The notes under the pieces were generated by a model, which saw only the letters and a program-made list of their open reading frames with translations, did not search any database and had not been told where the DNA came from. Positions 45,097 to 52,991 of a stretch of DNA of 64,000 nucleotides are shown here, in pieces. A program made the position numbers and the translations under genes. Each line of letters starts with the position of its first letter. The first letter of the stretch is position 1. Origin of the DNA: JANWJE01 sp044326545 (GTDB taxonomy: Bacteria; Chlamydiota; Chlamydiia; Chlamydiales; Parachlamydiaceae); assembly GCA_044326545.1 (NCBI GenBank), contig JBIRBM010000002.1:151900-215899 (forward strand), written 5' to 3'.

Positions 45097-46884
45097 ATGG
45101 AATATGAGACATTAGAAAAATGGATAAGCGAAGTCGTCGCGCTCTGTCAACCTCAAGCAGTGCATTATTGTGACGGCTCTCAGGCAGAGTATGATCAATT
45201 GTGTCAGGAAATGGTGGCTAAGGGAACAATGATTCCTTTGAATCCTAAGCTTCGCCCAAATAGTTTTCTTTGTCGATCAGATCCTCAAGATGTCGCCCGG
45301 ATCGAAGATCGCACATTTATTTGTTCAAAAACAGCAGAAGAAGCGGGTCCCACGAATCACTGGTGTGATCCAGTCGAGATGAAACAACGTTTGAAAGAGC
45401 GATTTAAAGGATCTATGCGAGGACGTACGTTATACGTGATTCCTTTTAGCATGGGGCCTTTGGGTTCCCCTTTATCTGGTTTGGGTGTTGAATTGACCGA
45501 CTCCCCTTATGTTGTTTGCAATATGCGGATCATGACGCGTATGGGAAAACAAGTCTGGGAGTTAATGAAGACGCGTGATTTTGTTCCCTCATTACATTCT
45601 GTTGGGATGCCTCTCGTTGATGGGCAGGATGATGTCCCCTGGCCCTGTAATAAAGAGAAGTATATTGTCCATTTTCCTGAGGCTCGTGAAATTTGGTCGT
45701 ATGGCAGTGGTTATGGGGGAAATGCATTATTGGGAAAAAAATGTTACGCTTTGCGTATCGCATCACTGATCGGTCGAGATGAGGGATGGCTAGCAGAGCA
45801 TATGCTGATTATGGGAGTGACAAATCCGCAGGGGGAGAAGAAATATTTTGCAGCAGCTTTTCCAAGTGCTTGCGGAAAAACAAATCTTGCGATGTTAACG
45901 CCGACTTTGCCTGGTTGGAAAGTTGAGACCGTTGGTGATGATATTGCTTGGATGAGGTTTGGCAAGGATGGTAGATTGTATGCAATTAATCCTGAGGCAG
46001 GTTTTTTTGGAGTGGCTCCCGGAACATCGATAGAATCGAATCTTAATGCCATGCAAACGCTGAGGGAACATGCTATTTTTACGAATGTCGCACTTACCGA
46101 TGAGGGAGATGTTTGGTGGGAGGGGATGAGCCGAACTCCTCCCGAAGGTGTCATATCTTGGTTGGGTAAGAGATGGGATCCTACATCGGGAGAGAAAGCC
46201 GCTCACCCTAACTCTCGTTTTACAGTTCCCGCTTCGCAATGCCCTGTGATTGATTCTAATTGGGAAAATCCGAACGGAGTGCCTATTTCAGCCATTTTAT
46301 TTGGGGGAAGAAGGTCGTTGACCACCCCCCTTGTGTGCGAAGCGTTCAATTGGGAGCATGGCGTATTTTTAGGTGCTGCGGTTTCTTCGGAAACCACTGC
46401 TGCAGCTGTTGGAAGGGTTGGACAATTGCGTCATGATCCATTCGCGATGCTTCCCTTCTGCGGTTATAATATGGGGGATTATTTTAGTCATTGGTTAAAG
46501 GTCGGAAAAGAGAGCGAATCTCCTCAAATGCCTCGGATATATTCGGTGAATTGGTTTAAAAAAGGAGCAGATGGAGAATACCTCTGGCCCGGATTCGGTG
46601 AAAATAGTCGTGTATTGAAGTGGATCTTCGAGCGAACATCAGGCGATGGGATTGCCCTGAAAACTCCGATTGGCTTTTTGCCTGGCAGAGAAGGGCTTGA
46701 TGTGGAGGGATTGTCTATTTCAGAAGACTCTTTAAAGCAACTTTTTAACGTTGATTCTTCGGAGTGGTTGCAAGAGGTGGATGAAATTCGTCGATACTTT
46801 GCCCTATTTGGCCCGCACTTACCCTTGGAGTTTAATCATCAGTTGGATGATTTGAAGGCGAGGTTGCAACCTTTTTCTGTCTAA
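45097..46884 (+). CDS. pckG: GTP-dependent phosphoenolpyruvate carboxykinase
   Basis: Converts oxaloacetate and GTP to PEP and CO2, an entry to gluconeogenesis. A 595-residue protein with YGSGYGGNALLGKK, the P-loop FPSACGKTNLAML near 258, and GDDIAWMRFGKDGRLYAINPEAGFFGVAPGTS, all typical of the GTP type. I chose the third of three clustered ATGs (45097) because GGAG lies six bases upstream; the frame is open into mreB. Follows mreB by 31 bases. Confidence 0.93.
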   Translation: MEYETLEKWISEVVALCQPQAVHYCDGSQAEYDQLCQEMVAKGTMIPLNPKLRPNSFLCRSDPQDVARIEDRTFICSKTAEEAGPTNHWCDPVEMKQRLKERFKGSMRGRTLYVIPFSMGPLGSPLSGLGVELTDSPYVVCNMRIMTRMGKQVWELMKTRDFVPSLHSVGMPLVDGQDDVPWPCNKEKYIVHFPEAREIWSYGSGYGGNALLGKKCYALRIASLIGRDEGWLAEHMLIMGVTNPQGEKKYFAAAFPSACGKTNLAMLTPTLPGWKVETVGDDIAWMRFGKDGRLYAINPEAGFFGVAPGTSIESNLNAMQTLREHAIFTNVALTDEGDVWWEGMSRTPPEGVISWLGKRWDPTSGEKAAHPNSRFTVPASQCPVIDSNWENPNGVPISAILFGGRRSLTTPLVCEAFNWEHGVFLGAAVSSETTAAAVGRVGQLRHDPFAMLPFCGYNMGDYFSHWLKVGKESESPQMPRIYSVNWFKKGADGEYLWPGFGENSRVLKWIFERTSGDGIALKTPIGFLPGREGLDVEGLSISEDSLKQLFNVDSSEWLQEVDEIRRYFALFGPHLPLEFNHQLDDLKARLQPFSV

Positions 46885-46910
46885 ACCATATCAGATTTTA
46901 TTCGGATAGG

Positions 46911-47024
46911 CTCTAAGAACTTGTTCAAAATTTTTGATCCGATGATTTGTTTACTCACTCACCTGACGCACCGGAAGCGCGATTTGGGCTTGTAACGAAA
47001 GCTCTCGCGCTTGAGAAGCGAAGG
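46911..47024. repeat. Solo left half of 167-bp element fused to GC-rich tag
   Basis: TAAGAACTTGTTCAAAATTT…GATCCGATGATTTG matches the left half of the 21120 element. It runs directly into CTCACTCACCTGACGCACC…GCGCGATTTGGGC…CGAAAGCTCTCGCG, a copy of the tag family. The junction shows two repeat types nested or joined. Confidence 0.65.
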
Positions 47025-47101
47025 AGCTTTGAAGGGTCTCTCTAAGCAGCTATCCTTTTAGAAATAGTCAAGAAAATTTAAAAACCTGAACATTTTTCGT
47101 T

Positions 47102-48541
47102 ATGACGCCCGATCCTTCACCTTTTACAAAAAAAATTCGCCACCTCAGTTTGGCTTTGATTTTCAGTGGAGTCCTCAATATCGCAGTTCTCTCCTTCTTG
47201 CTGTATTGGGTTCTAAGAGAAAATCCTCCCACTCCTTATTGTGAGCTTAAACCTGCTAGTTATGACGAGCAGCAAACTCCTTTGGCGGACCAGAGGGGGT
47301 GTGCTGAGATTTTAGCTCAATTGTCAAAATTATCCTATTCTAAACTGGTCAATAGCCTCTCGAGCGTTCAACTGATTGAAAATGGATATGCCGAGCGAGA
47401 TTTGGCTTTGGCTTGTTTAATCACTTTTCATCATTTTGATTTTCAGCGAGCTCTTCCTAAAAATGCTCAACCGCAGCAGAAGCGGTTGTTGACTTGGACG
47501 CCGCAAGGACAAGTGACGCCAATTATGCTTGTTGTCTACCCCGATTTAATGTCCGAACATTTTGATGCCTTAATTCATTTTGCTAAAACAGAGCGTTGGC
47601 CTTTAACTGCAGAGGGACTTTTTTTACTTCTTAAAGATCAAAAAATCAATAAGAGATTTAATGAACATTTAGTTGAAACATTTCTTTTAACGTCGGAATT
47701 TTGGACTGTTGAACTTCTGTTTAACCGATCAGGGCAGCGTGTCAGTAGACAAGATATTCTTGATGTTTTATTAGAAGGCGATTGGCTCACCTTTAAGCAA
47801 TTTGTTGATCAACAAAGACACATTCATGATTCATCAGATGCAAGACGTCAAAGATTTCTTCTTGATTATCTTGCAGCCGGCTCCTCATCAGCCGCTCTTT
47901 TATTGCTTAAAATAGAGTGGGAGTTTGCTCTTAAAAAACTTGATGATCAGCAAGTGATTGCGATTTTAGAACTGATGCCAGACAATCTTTCCGAGGCTGA
48001 TCTATTTGCTAAAGAAGTTCTTATCAGTCCTCGTGGCACTAATGTTTGGCGCAAATCTTCCGAATGGTTGTATAGAAATAGTGGAGAGTTAATGCCTCCG
48101 CAGTGGACACATTATGGAGCTTTAAAACGCTTTGTTCCAGAAAAAGCTTCTTTAGAGTTGGTTTCAAAGCCTATTGCTTCACCGGCGATGATTGCGCCGC
48201 AAATTTCGTCTGTTCATCCTAAGGCGACGAAAGGATCGTTAACTAAAGGACACTCTTTGAACGAATGCCCTCCGATGATTGTTGTGGTAAATCAGAAGCA
48301 GAACGATGTAAAAAACATGAAAAAAAACGAAGGTTCTGGCGCATTGAGGGCGGTCAATCCTTCTAAACCGTTTTTTTATGTGGTTCAACAAGGGGATTGT
48401 TTATGGAAGATTGCGCAACGCTTTGGTTTGACAGTGAATGAAATTAGGAGTCTGAATCATTTGAAATCGGATGCGCTTAAAATAGGGATGGCTCTTAAGC
48501 TTCCTCAACCAAAGAAAATACCTGATACAAAAAAAACATAG
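47102..48541 (+). CDS. Membrane-anchored LysM-domain protein
   Basis: A 479-residue envelope protein. One N-terminal membrane segment (about 17–40, LALIFSGVLNIAVLSFLLYWVL), a large helical middle region without a known domain (60–350), a Pro/Ser/Lys linker, and a C-terminal LysM at about 426–470 (FYVVQQGDCLWKIAQRFGLTVNEIRSLNHL…GMALKLP). LysM binds GlcNAc-containing glycans, so it may tether the membrane to the sparse chlamydial peptidoglycan. Probably single-gene. Confidence 0.85.
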   Translation: MTPDPSPFTKKIRHLSLALIFSGVLNIAVLSFLLYWVLRENPPTPYCELKPASYDEQQTPLADQRGCAEILAQLSKLSYSKLVNSLSSVQLIENGYAERDLALACLITFHHFDFQRALPKNAQPQQKRLLTWTPQGQVTPIMLVVYPDLMSEHFDALIHFAKTERWPLTAEGLFLLLKDQKINKRFNEHLVETFLLTSEFWTVELLFNRSGQRVSRQDILDVLLEGDWLTFKQFVDQQRHIHDSSDARRQRFLLDYLAAGSSSAALLLLKIEWEFALKKLDDQQVIAILELMPDNLSEADLFAKEVLISPRGTNVWRKSSEWLYRNSGELMPPQWTHYGALKRFVPEKASLELVSKPIASPAMIAPQISSVHPKATKGSLTKGHSLNECPPMIVVVNQKQNDVKNMKKNEGSGALRAVNPSKPFFYVVQQGDCLWKIAQRFGLTVNEIRSLNHLKSDALKIGMALKLPQPKKIPDTKKT

Positions 48542-48558
48542 CATGGATCATCAATCAA

Positions 48559-48721
48559 TAGACTTCTTCGGAAACTTGCTTTGCTTGAAAAAATTGTCCT
48601 TTTTGAGCAGATTGTTTTGAAAATGTTGAGAGGGTATGCGTGCATACGGTCGAAAAATTTTACAAAAAAGATGCCAAAAATGGCGGTTTTAGGAAGTAAA
48701 TGGAGTTTCCGAAGAAGTCTA
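48559..48721 (-). repeat. 163-bp hairpin element, copy 3 (inverted)
   Basis: Reverse orientation relative to copies 1 and 2, same 163-bp span including TA at both ends, with perfect 18-bp terminal repeats identical to copy 1. The centre reads GGGTATGCGTGCATACGGT. Lies just after the LysM gene. Confidence 0.85.
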
Positions 48722-48784
48722 ATGTCTGTCGAGATTAAATTTTAAGGGGAATTGAGCACGTTCTGATAAGATGTTGACACCGAA

Positions 48785-48994
48785 TTAAGGGAGGGGGTCA
48801 TATCCACCGGGATGCCAGGGATGGCATTTACATAAACGTTTAATTCCAAGCCAACTGCCTTTTATCATTCCTTTTTTCTTAAGGGCTTCCATCATATAAC
48901 TTGAACAACTCGGGTAGAAACGGCAACAAGGACCCAAAAAAGGACTGATTGCAATTTGATAAAAACGGATGAGGATGAGCAGAAGTTTAGTCAA
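48785..48994 (-). CDS. yidD: Membrane protein insertion efficiency factor YidD
   Basis: A 69-residue protein with the family pattern: LIRFYQIAISPFLGPCCRFYPSCSSYMMEAL and the C-terminal RLCKCHPWHPGGYDPLP. Conserved Cys residues are present. It helps YidC-dependent membrane insertion. Usually beside rnpA and yidC; here it stands alone downstream of rpsD, beyond that gene's terminator. Confidence 0.9.
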   Translation of the reverse strand: MTKLLLILIRFYQIAISPFLGPCCRFYPSCSSYMMEALKKKGMIKGSWLGIKRLCKCHPWHPGGYDPLP

Positions 48995-49061
48995 GAAAAG
49001 CCTTTTTAAGGAAAGTAAGATGGATTGAAGTTGTCTTAAAAAAGGAGAAACGATTGCATAA

Positions 49062-49110
49062 AGAAAAAAACTCTTGCTGAATCAAGAAAAATTGATGAAG
49101 CAAGAGTTAA
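49062..49110 (-). terminator. Intrinsic terminator of rpsD
   Basis: On the minus strand, AACTCTTGCT and AGCAAGAGTT form a 10-bp stem with further inner pairing (TCATCAA/TTGAT), followed by a run of T. It starts five bases after the rpsD stop. Confidence 0.85.
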
Positions 49111-49114
49111 AGGC

Positions 49115-49735
49115 TTAGTTCGTATGTGCTAAAAAGTCACAAATAACAGGCATGCTAATTTCAATCGGCCATGGCATTTGTTCCTGGCTAGGACGTGCCA
49201 ACAGCTGACCTGAAAAATGAGCTTTATCGAATGAAAGATACTCAGGGACAGTACGCTGTGCACTATCCATTGATTCATTGATGATTTTCATCGAACGAGA
49301 TTTTTCTTTGATAGACACAACCATGCCAGGTTTTACATGGAAAGAGCGACGGTCGACTTTTTTCCCATCGACTAGAATGTGTCCGTGAGAAACCAGCTGT
49401 TGAGCTGCGAAGATAGTGGGTGCGAGCTTTAGGCGATAGACGATATTGTCTAAACGGCATTCAAGCATTTCTACAAAGAGTTGTGAAGTATTGCCTTTAA
49501 GAGCGACAGCTTTTTGGTAATAACTAATTAACTGCTTTTCGCTTAACATCCCATAAATTGCTTTTAACTTCTGCTTTTCTTCTAATTGAAGACCGTAATC
49601 AGACTTTTTCCGTCTGCGAGCGCCATGAACACCCGGTGGATTTGGTTTGTGGAGCAGAGGATTGCGCGTACGTCCGAAAATATTAACACCAAAACGTCGG
49701 GCAATGCGATTTTTATTTCCTGTATAACGAGCCAT
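49115..49735 (-). CDS. rpsD: 30S ribosomal protein S4
   Basis: A primary 16S rRNA-binding protein. It starts MARYTGNKNRIARRFGVNIFGR and has an S4 RNA-binding domain at about 95–155 (LECRLDNIVYRLKLAPTIFAAQQLVSHGHILVDGKKV). The start at 49735 has AGGAG five bases upstream; the frame is open to 49783. 206 residues, normal length. A single transcription unit with its own promoter and terminator. Confidence 0.96.
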   Translation of the reverse strand: MARYTGNKNRIARRFGVNIFGRTRNPLLHKPNPPGVHGARRRKKSDYGLQLEEKQKLKAIYGMLSEKQLISYYQKAVALKGNTSQLFVEMLECRLDNIVYRLKLAPTIFAAQQLVSHGHILVDGKKVDRRSFHVKPGMVVSIKEKSRSMKIINESMDSAQRTVPEYLSFDKAHFSGQLLARPSQEQMPWPIEISMPVICDFLAHTN

Positions 49736-50187
49736 TTGATCTCCTAACAATTTGTCAGCGCAATCAACAATTTTAGATTGCAAGTGCCAATTATTGCAAA
49801 AGGTTTAATTTTATGCAATGCTAATCGAAATTCATTTTTTTTGAAATCGATTTCTTAAGGATCCTCTTAAGTGACTAAGGTGAGTTGCGAGGAGAAAATC
49901 AAAAAAATGTTTAAAGTTGAGTTCAACCTTTGTTTTATTTTTTGATATCGGTTAAAATATCAGTGAAATCCTTTCGTTCGAGTTTTTGGGTATTTGATTT
50001 ACAATGATTTAAAAATAATGAACCCCTTTGAAATTTCTGATTCGCAGTAGCGCTGCCCCTTCCCTGACGGGCGATTTCTTCGTCGTGAACCGCACTCTTT
50101 GGTTATTGTTCCTCGGCCCTTTTTTGTGACGAAAAAAAATGGGAAAAAAGCTCTGAAAATGATCAGCTTAAGAAAATAGGTTTATGT
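49736..50187. other. Divergent spacer between rpsD and ctcB
   Basis: Contains the rpsD promoter (below), a CTAAGGTGAG tag near 49875, and a more GC-rich stretch at 50040–50110 without a readable gene. No promoter for ctcB could be placed. Confidence 0.55.
49790..49818 (-). promoter_or_regulatory. Probable rpsD promoter
   Basis: On the minus strand TTGCAT (rc of 49813–49818) and AATAAT (rc of 49790–49795) are separated by 17 bases, a good sigma-66/70-type match 55 bases before the rpsD start. Confidence 0.5.
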
Positions 50188-51453
50188 ATGACCACATCTA
50201 TATCTTCTCTATCTCAAGAGCCTCCTAATTTGGAGCAGGCCTTTAAACAATTTTCTTTAGAGACAGAGCGGCTTGAAATGACGTATCGAAGTCTTGAAGA
50301 GAGATTTGAAAGGGTTCAGCAAATGTTACAAGAATCGCATACTCGTTTAGCGGGAAAATTGGCTGAGCTCGATTTTGTCTCTGGCTACTTGGAGGCAATT
50401 TTGCAGCATATTTCTCAAGGGATTCTTTTTATTGATCTTCACGGCATTGTGACAACATACAATGCGTCGGCACAAAAAATTTTGGATATTCCGGAGAAGA
50501 ACTTTCTCTTTCATTCCTTCACAGACTATCTTGATGATGCCTGTTTAGGTTTTTCTTTAAACGAAGCCCTTTTTACAAAACAGTGCCCAAGCCAAGGATT
50601 TTTATCTTGGAAAAAAGGAGGGGAGCTGATCGAATTAGAAATCGAAGCAACATTTGTCTCAATGAGCGAGCAAGCTTATCCTTTAGATTATCGACAAGCC
50701 TCCTCAAAACCCATTCAAGGCATTCTTATTCTGTTGCGTGATATTACCAAAGTTCGCCGGCTTCAGGAACTGACTAATCATCATGATCGATTAAAAGATT
50801 TGGGTGAGTTAGCGGCCCATTTAGCTCATGAAATTCGCAATCCATTGGGAGGAATTAAAGGATTTGCTGCTTTATTGGAGCATGAATTAAAAGAGCGGCC
50901 TGATTTACACCAGATGGCTGCTTACATTGTCCAAGGGGCAAATGATCTCAATCAATTTGTTACACATGTATTGGAGTACGCTCGACCTTTTCAATTACAT
51001 TTAGAAAGCGTTGATCTGATCAAACTAGTGGAAGAAATCAGGCAGCTGATGCAAGTGGATGCCACGTGGAATGATAACACCGAATTTGTCATTCAAAGTC
51101 AGCTTTCGCAATTAGTTGTCCTTATCGATCCTTTTCTTTTTAAGTCAGCATTGTTAAATTTATGCGTCAATGCCGTGCAAGCAATGCCAAAGGGGGGGCG
51201 TCTTTTTGTTTCAATTGAATTGGAGAATGAACAGATCAAATTGAATGTTCAAGATACAGGAGAAGGTATTTCGGCAGAAAATCTTCCTAAAATATTTTCT
51301 CCTTTTTTTACAACAAAAGAGAAAGGAAATGGCCTAGGATTAGCAGAAGTTCAAAAAGTGATTCGAGGCCATCAGGGATGGATTGAGGTGTTCTCAGAAG
51401 TTGGAAAAGGGACGCGATTTAAGATCACAATTCCTTGGCATCCGGGCTCTTAG
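50188..51453 (+). CDS. ctcB: CtcB/AtoS-type PAS sensor histidine kinase
   Basis: A 421-residue soluble NtrB-like kinase. N-terminal coiled coil (20–65), PAS domain (about 70–190), H-box LAHEIRNPLGG with His214, N-box NLCVNAVQAM, G1 DTGEGIS, F-box FSPFFTTK and G2 GNGLGL. No membrane segments, so it senses a cytosolic signal. The response regulator ctcC begins 36 bases downstream. In C. trachomatis the CtcB–CtcC pair activates sigma-54. Confidence 0.9.
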   Translation: MTTSISSLSQEPPNLEQAFKQFSLETERLEMTYRSLEERFERVQQMLQESHTRLAGKLAELDFVSGYLEAILQHISQGILFIDLHGIVTTYNASAQKILDIPEKNFLFHSFTDYLDDACLGFSLNEALFTKQCPSQGFLSWKKGGELIELEIEATFVSMSEQAYPLDYRQASSKPIQGILILLRDITKVRRLQELTNHHDRLKDLGELAAHLAHEIRNPLGGIKGFAALLEHELKERPDLHQMAAYIVQGANDLNQFVTHVLEYARPFQLHLESVDLIKLVEEIRQLMQVDATWNDNTEFVIQSQLSQLVVLIDPFLFKSALLNLCVNAVQAMPKGGRLFVSIELENEQIKLNVQDTGEGISAENLPKIFSPFFTTKEKGNGLGLAEVQKVIRGHQGWIEVFSEVGKGTRFKITIPWHPGS

Positions 51454-51489
51454 AATAAATATTACGCACGAGTATACAAAAGGTTAAGT

Positions 51490-52821
51490 ATGTCTATAGA
51501 AAAAATTTTAATTGTTGACGATGAAGTGCTCATGCGTAATTTTTTAGTTGAGGCGCTCAAACGTAAAGGTCTTGAGGCAGTCGCAGCAGAAAATGGAGCC
51601 AAAGCCATTCATCTTATCAAGGAGCAGTCGTTTGATTTGGTGATTACCGACATGAAAATGCCGGGGATGACTGGGTTGGAGGTATTGAAATCGATTAAAG
51701 AGTTATCTCCTCGAACGCTCGTGATTGTCGTCACTGCTTTTGGGACGATTGAAAATGCTGTAGAAGCAATGCAAAATGGGGCTTTTCACTATCTGATCAA
51801 GCCCTTTTCTTTAGAAAGTTTGATGGCCAATATTGAAAAAGGCAATCAACATGTCGCCTTGGTTGAAGAAAACAAGTATCTAAGAGAGCAAGTTGCCTCA
51901 AGTCCGGGCATGCGGGCTATTATTGCACAAAGTCCCGTGATGAAGAAAGTGCTTGAAGATATTCAACAGGTGGCTAAAAGCAATGCAAACGTTTTCATTA
52001 ACGGTGAGACTGGGACCGGTAAAGAGGTCATTGCCCATTTAATCCATTATAGTTCCCCAAGAGCCAATCACCCTTTCATCAAGGTCAATTGTGCTGCAGT
52101 TCCTGACTCTTTAGTCGAGTCAGAATTCTTTGGACACGAAAAAGGGGCTTTTACGGGAGCTGCAAATAAACGTCCGGGCCGTTTTGAATTAGCAGACAAG
52201 GGATCGCTCTTGTTAGATGAGATCACCGAAATTCCCTTAGCTTTACAAGCTAAATTATTACGTGTGACACAAGAACAAGAATTTGAACGTGTCGGGGGGA
52301 CTAAACCTATTAAAGTGAATGTCAGATTGATTTCAACGTCTAATCGCGATATGCGTGCAGCAATAGCAGATAAGGTGTTAAGAGAAGATTTGTATTATCG
52401 CCTTAATGTTGTGCCCATTCATCTTCCTCCATTGCGTGAAAGGCAAGAAGATATCTTGCCTTTAGCAGAATTTTTTATTGAGAGTACTTGCAAAGAAAAT
52501 CACTTAGAAAGGAAAACCTTAAGTGCTGATGCTAAGAAGAAGTTGTTAAGTTATCGATGGCCGGGCAATGTCCGGGAGTTGGCAAATGTCATGGAGCGGG
52601 CGATTGTCATGGATCGTAATAAGGTCATTCAGGGTGAACATTTATATTTAGATGGACCTATCGTCAATCCGATTGCAGGCAAAACGCTCCAAGAATTAGA
52701 GAAACAACTGATTGTCGAAACGTTGCAGGTGCATGATAACAAGACAAAAGCAGCTGAAACATTGGGGATCAGCGTTAAAACGTTGCGTGATAAATTGCAG
52801 GAGTATCATTTATTGAGTTAA
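51490..52821 (+). CDS. ctcC: CtcC/AtoC-type sigma-54 response regulator
   Basis: A 443-residue NtrC-family activator with a receiver domain (phosphoacceptor Asp54 in LVITDMKMPG), a AAA+ domain (GETGTGKE; GAFTGA loop near 219–224; WPGNVREL) and a C-terminal Fis-type helix-turn-helix (about 400–440, NKTKAAETLGISVKTLRDKLQEY). The GAFTGA loop for contacting sigma-54 is intact. The DNA-binding domain is complete, in contrast to the shorter CtcC of Chlamydiaceae as I recall it. Confidence 0.9.
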   Translation: MSIEKILIVDDEVLMRNFLVEALKRKGLEAVAAENGAKAIHLIKEQSFDLVITDMKMPGMTGLEVLKSIKELSPRTLVIVVTAFGTIENAVEAMQNGAFHYLIKPFSLESLMANIEKGNQHVALVEENKYLREQVASSPGMRAIIAQSPVMKKVLEDIQQVAKSNANVFINGETGTGKEVIAHLIHYSSPRANHPFIKVNCAAVPDSLVESEFFGHEKGAFTGAANKRPGRFELADKGSLLLDEITEIPLALQAKLLRVTQEQEFERVGGTKPIKVNVRLISTSNRDMRAAIADKVLREDLYYRLNVVPIHLPPLRERQEDILPLAEFFIESTCKENHLERKTLSADAKKKLLSYRWPGNVRELANVMERAIVMDRNKVIQGEHLYLDGPIVNPIAGKTLQELEKQLIVETLQVHDNKTKAAETLGISVKTLRDKLQEYHLLS

Positions 52822-52826
52822 TTGCT

Positions 52827-52965
52827 CACTCACCTTACGCACCAAGAGCGCTATTTAGTCTGAGCCAAAGCGTTGGACTCGAAAGCGTTCGCTTCAGCCC
52901 AAATCGAGTCCTGAGCCTTTGACGCGCTCAAATAGGACTTTATTTCTTGGAAATGATATAAGATG
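52827..52965. repeat. GC-rich tag repeat and TTTATTTCTTGGAAATG repeat
   Basis: CTCACTCACCTTACGCACC… with internal inverted arms GGACTCGA/TCGAGTCC, followed by TTTATTTCTTGGAAATGATA (from 52939), which recurs near 63733. Confidence 0.6.
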
Positions 52966-52991
52966 AATTGTTCAAAAAAAAGGGGGAGGGG

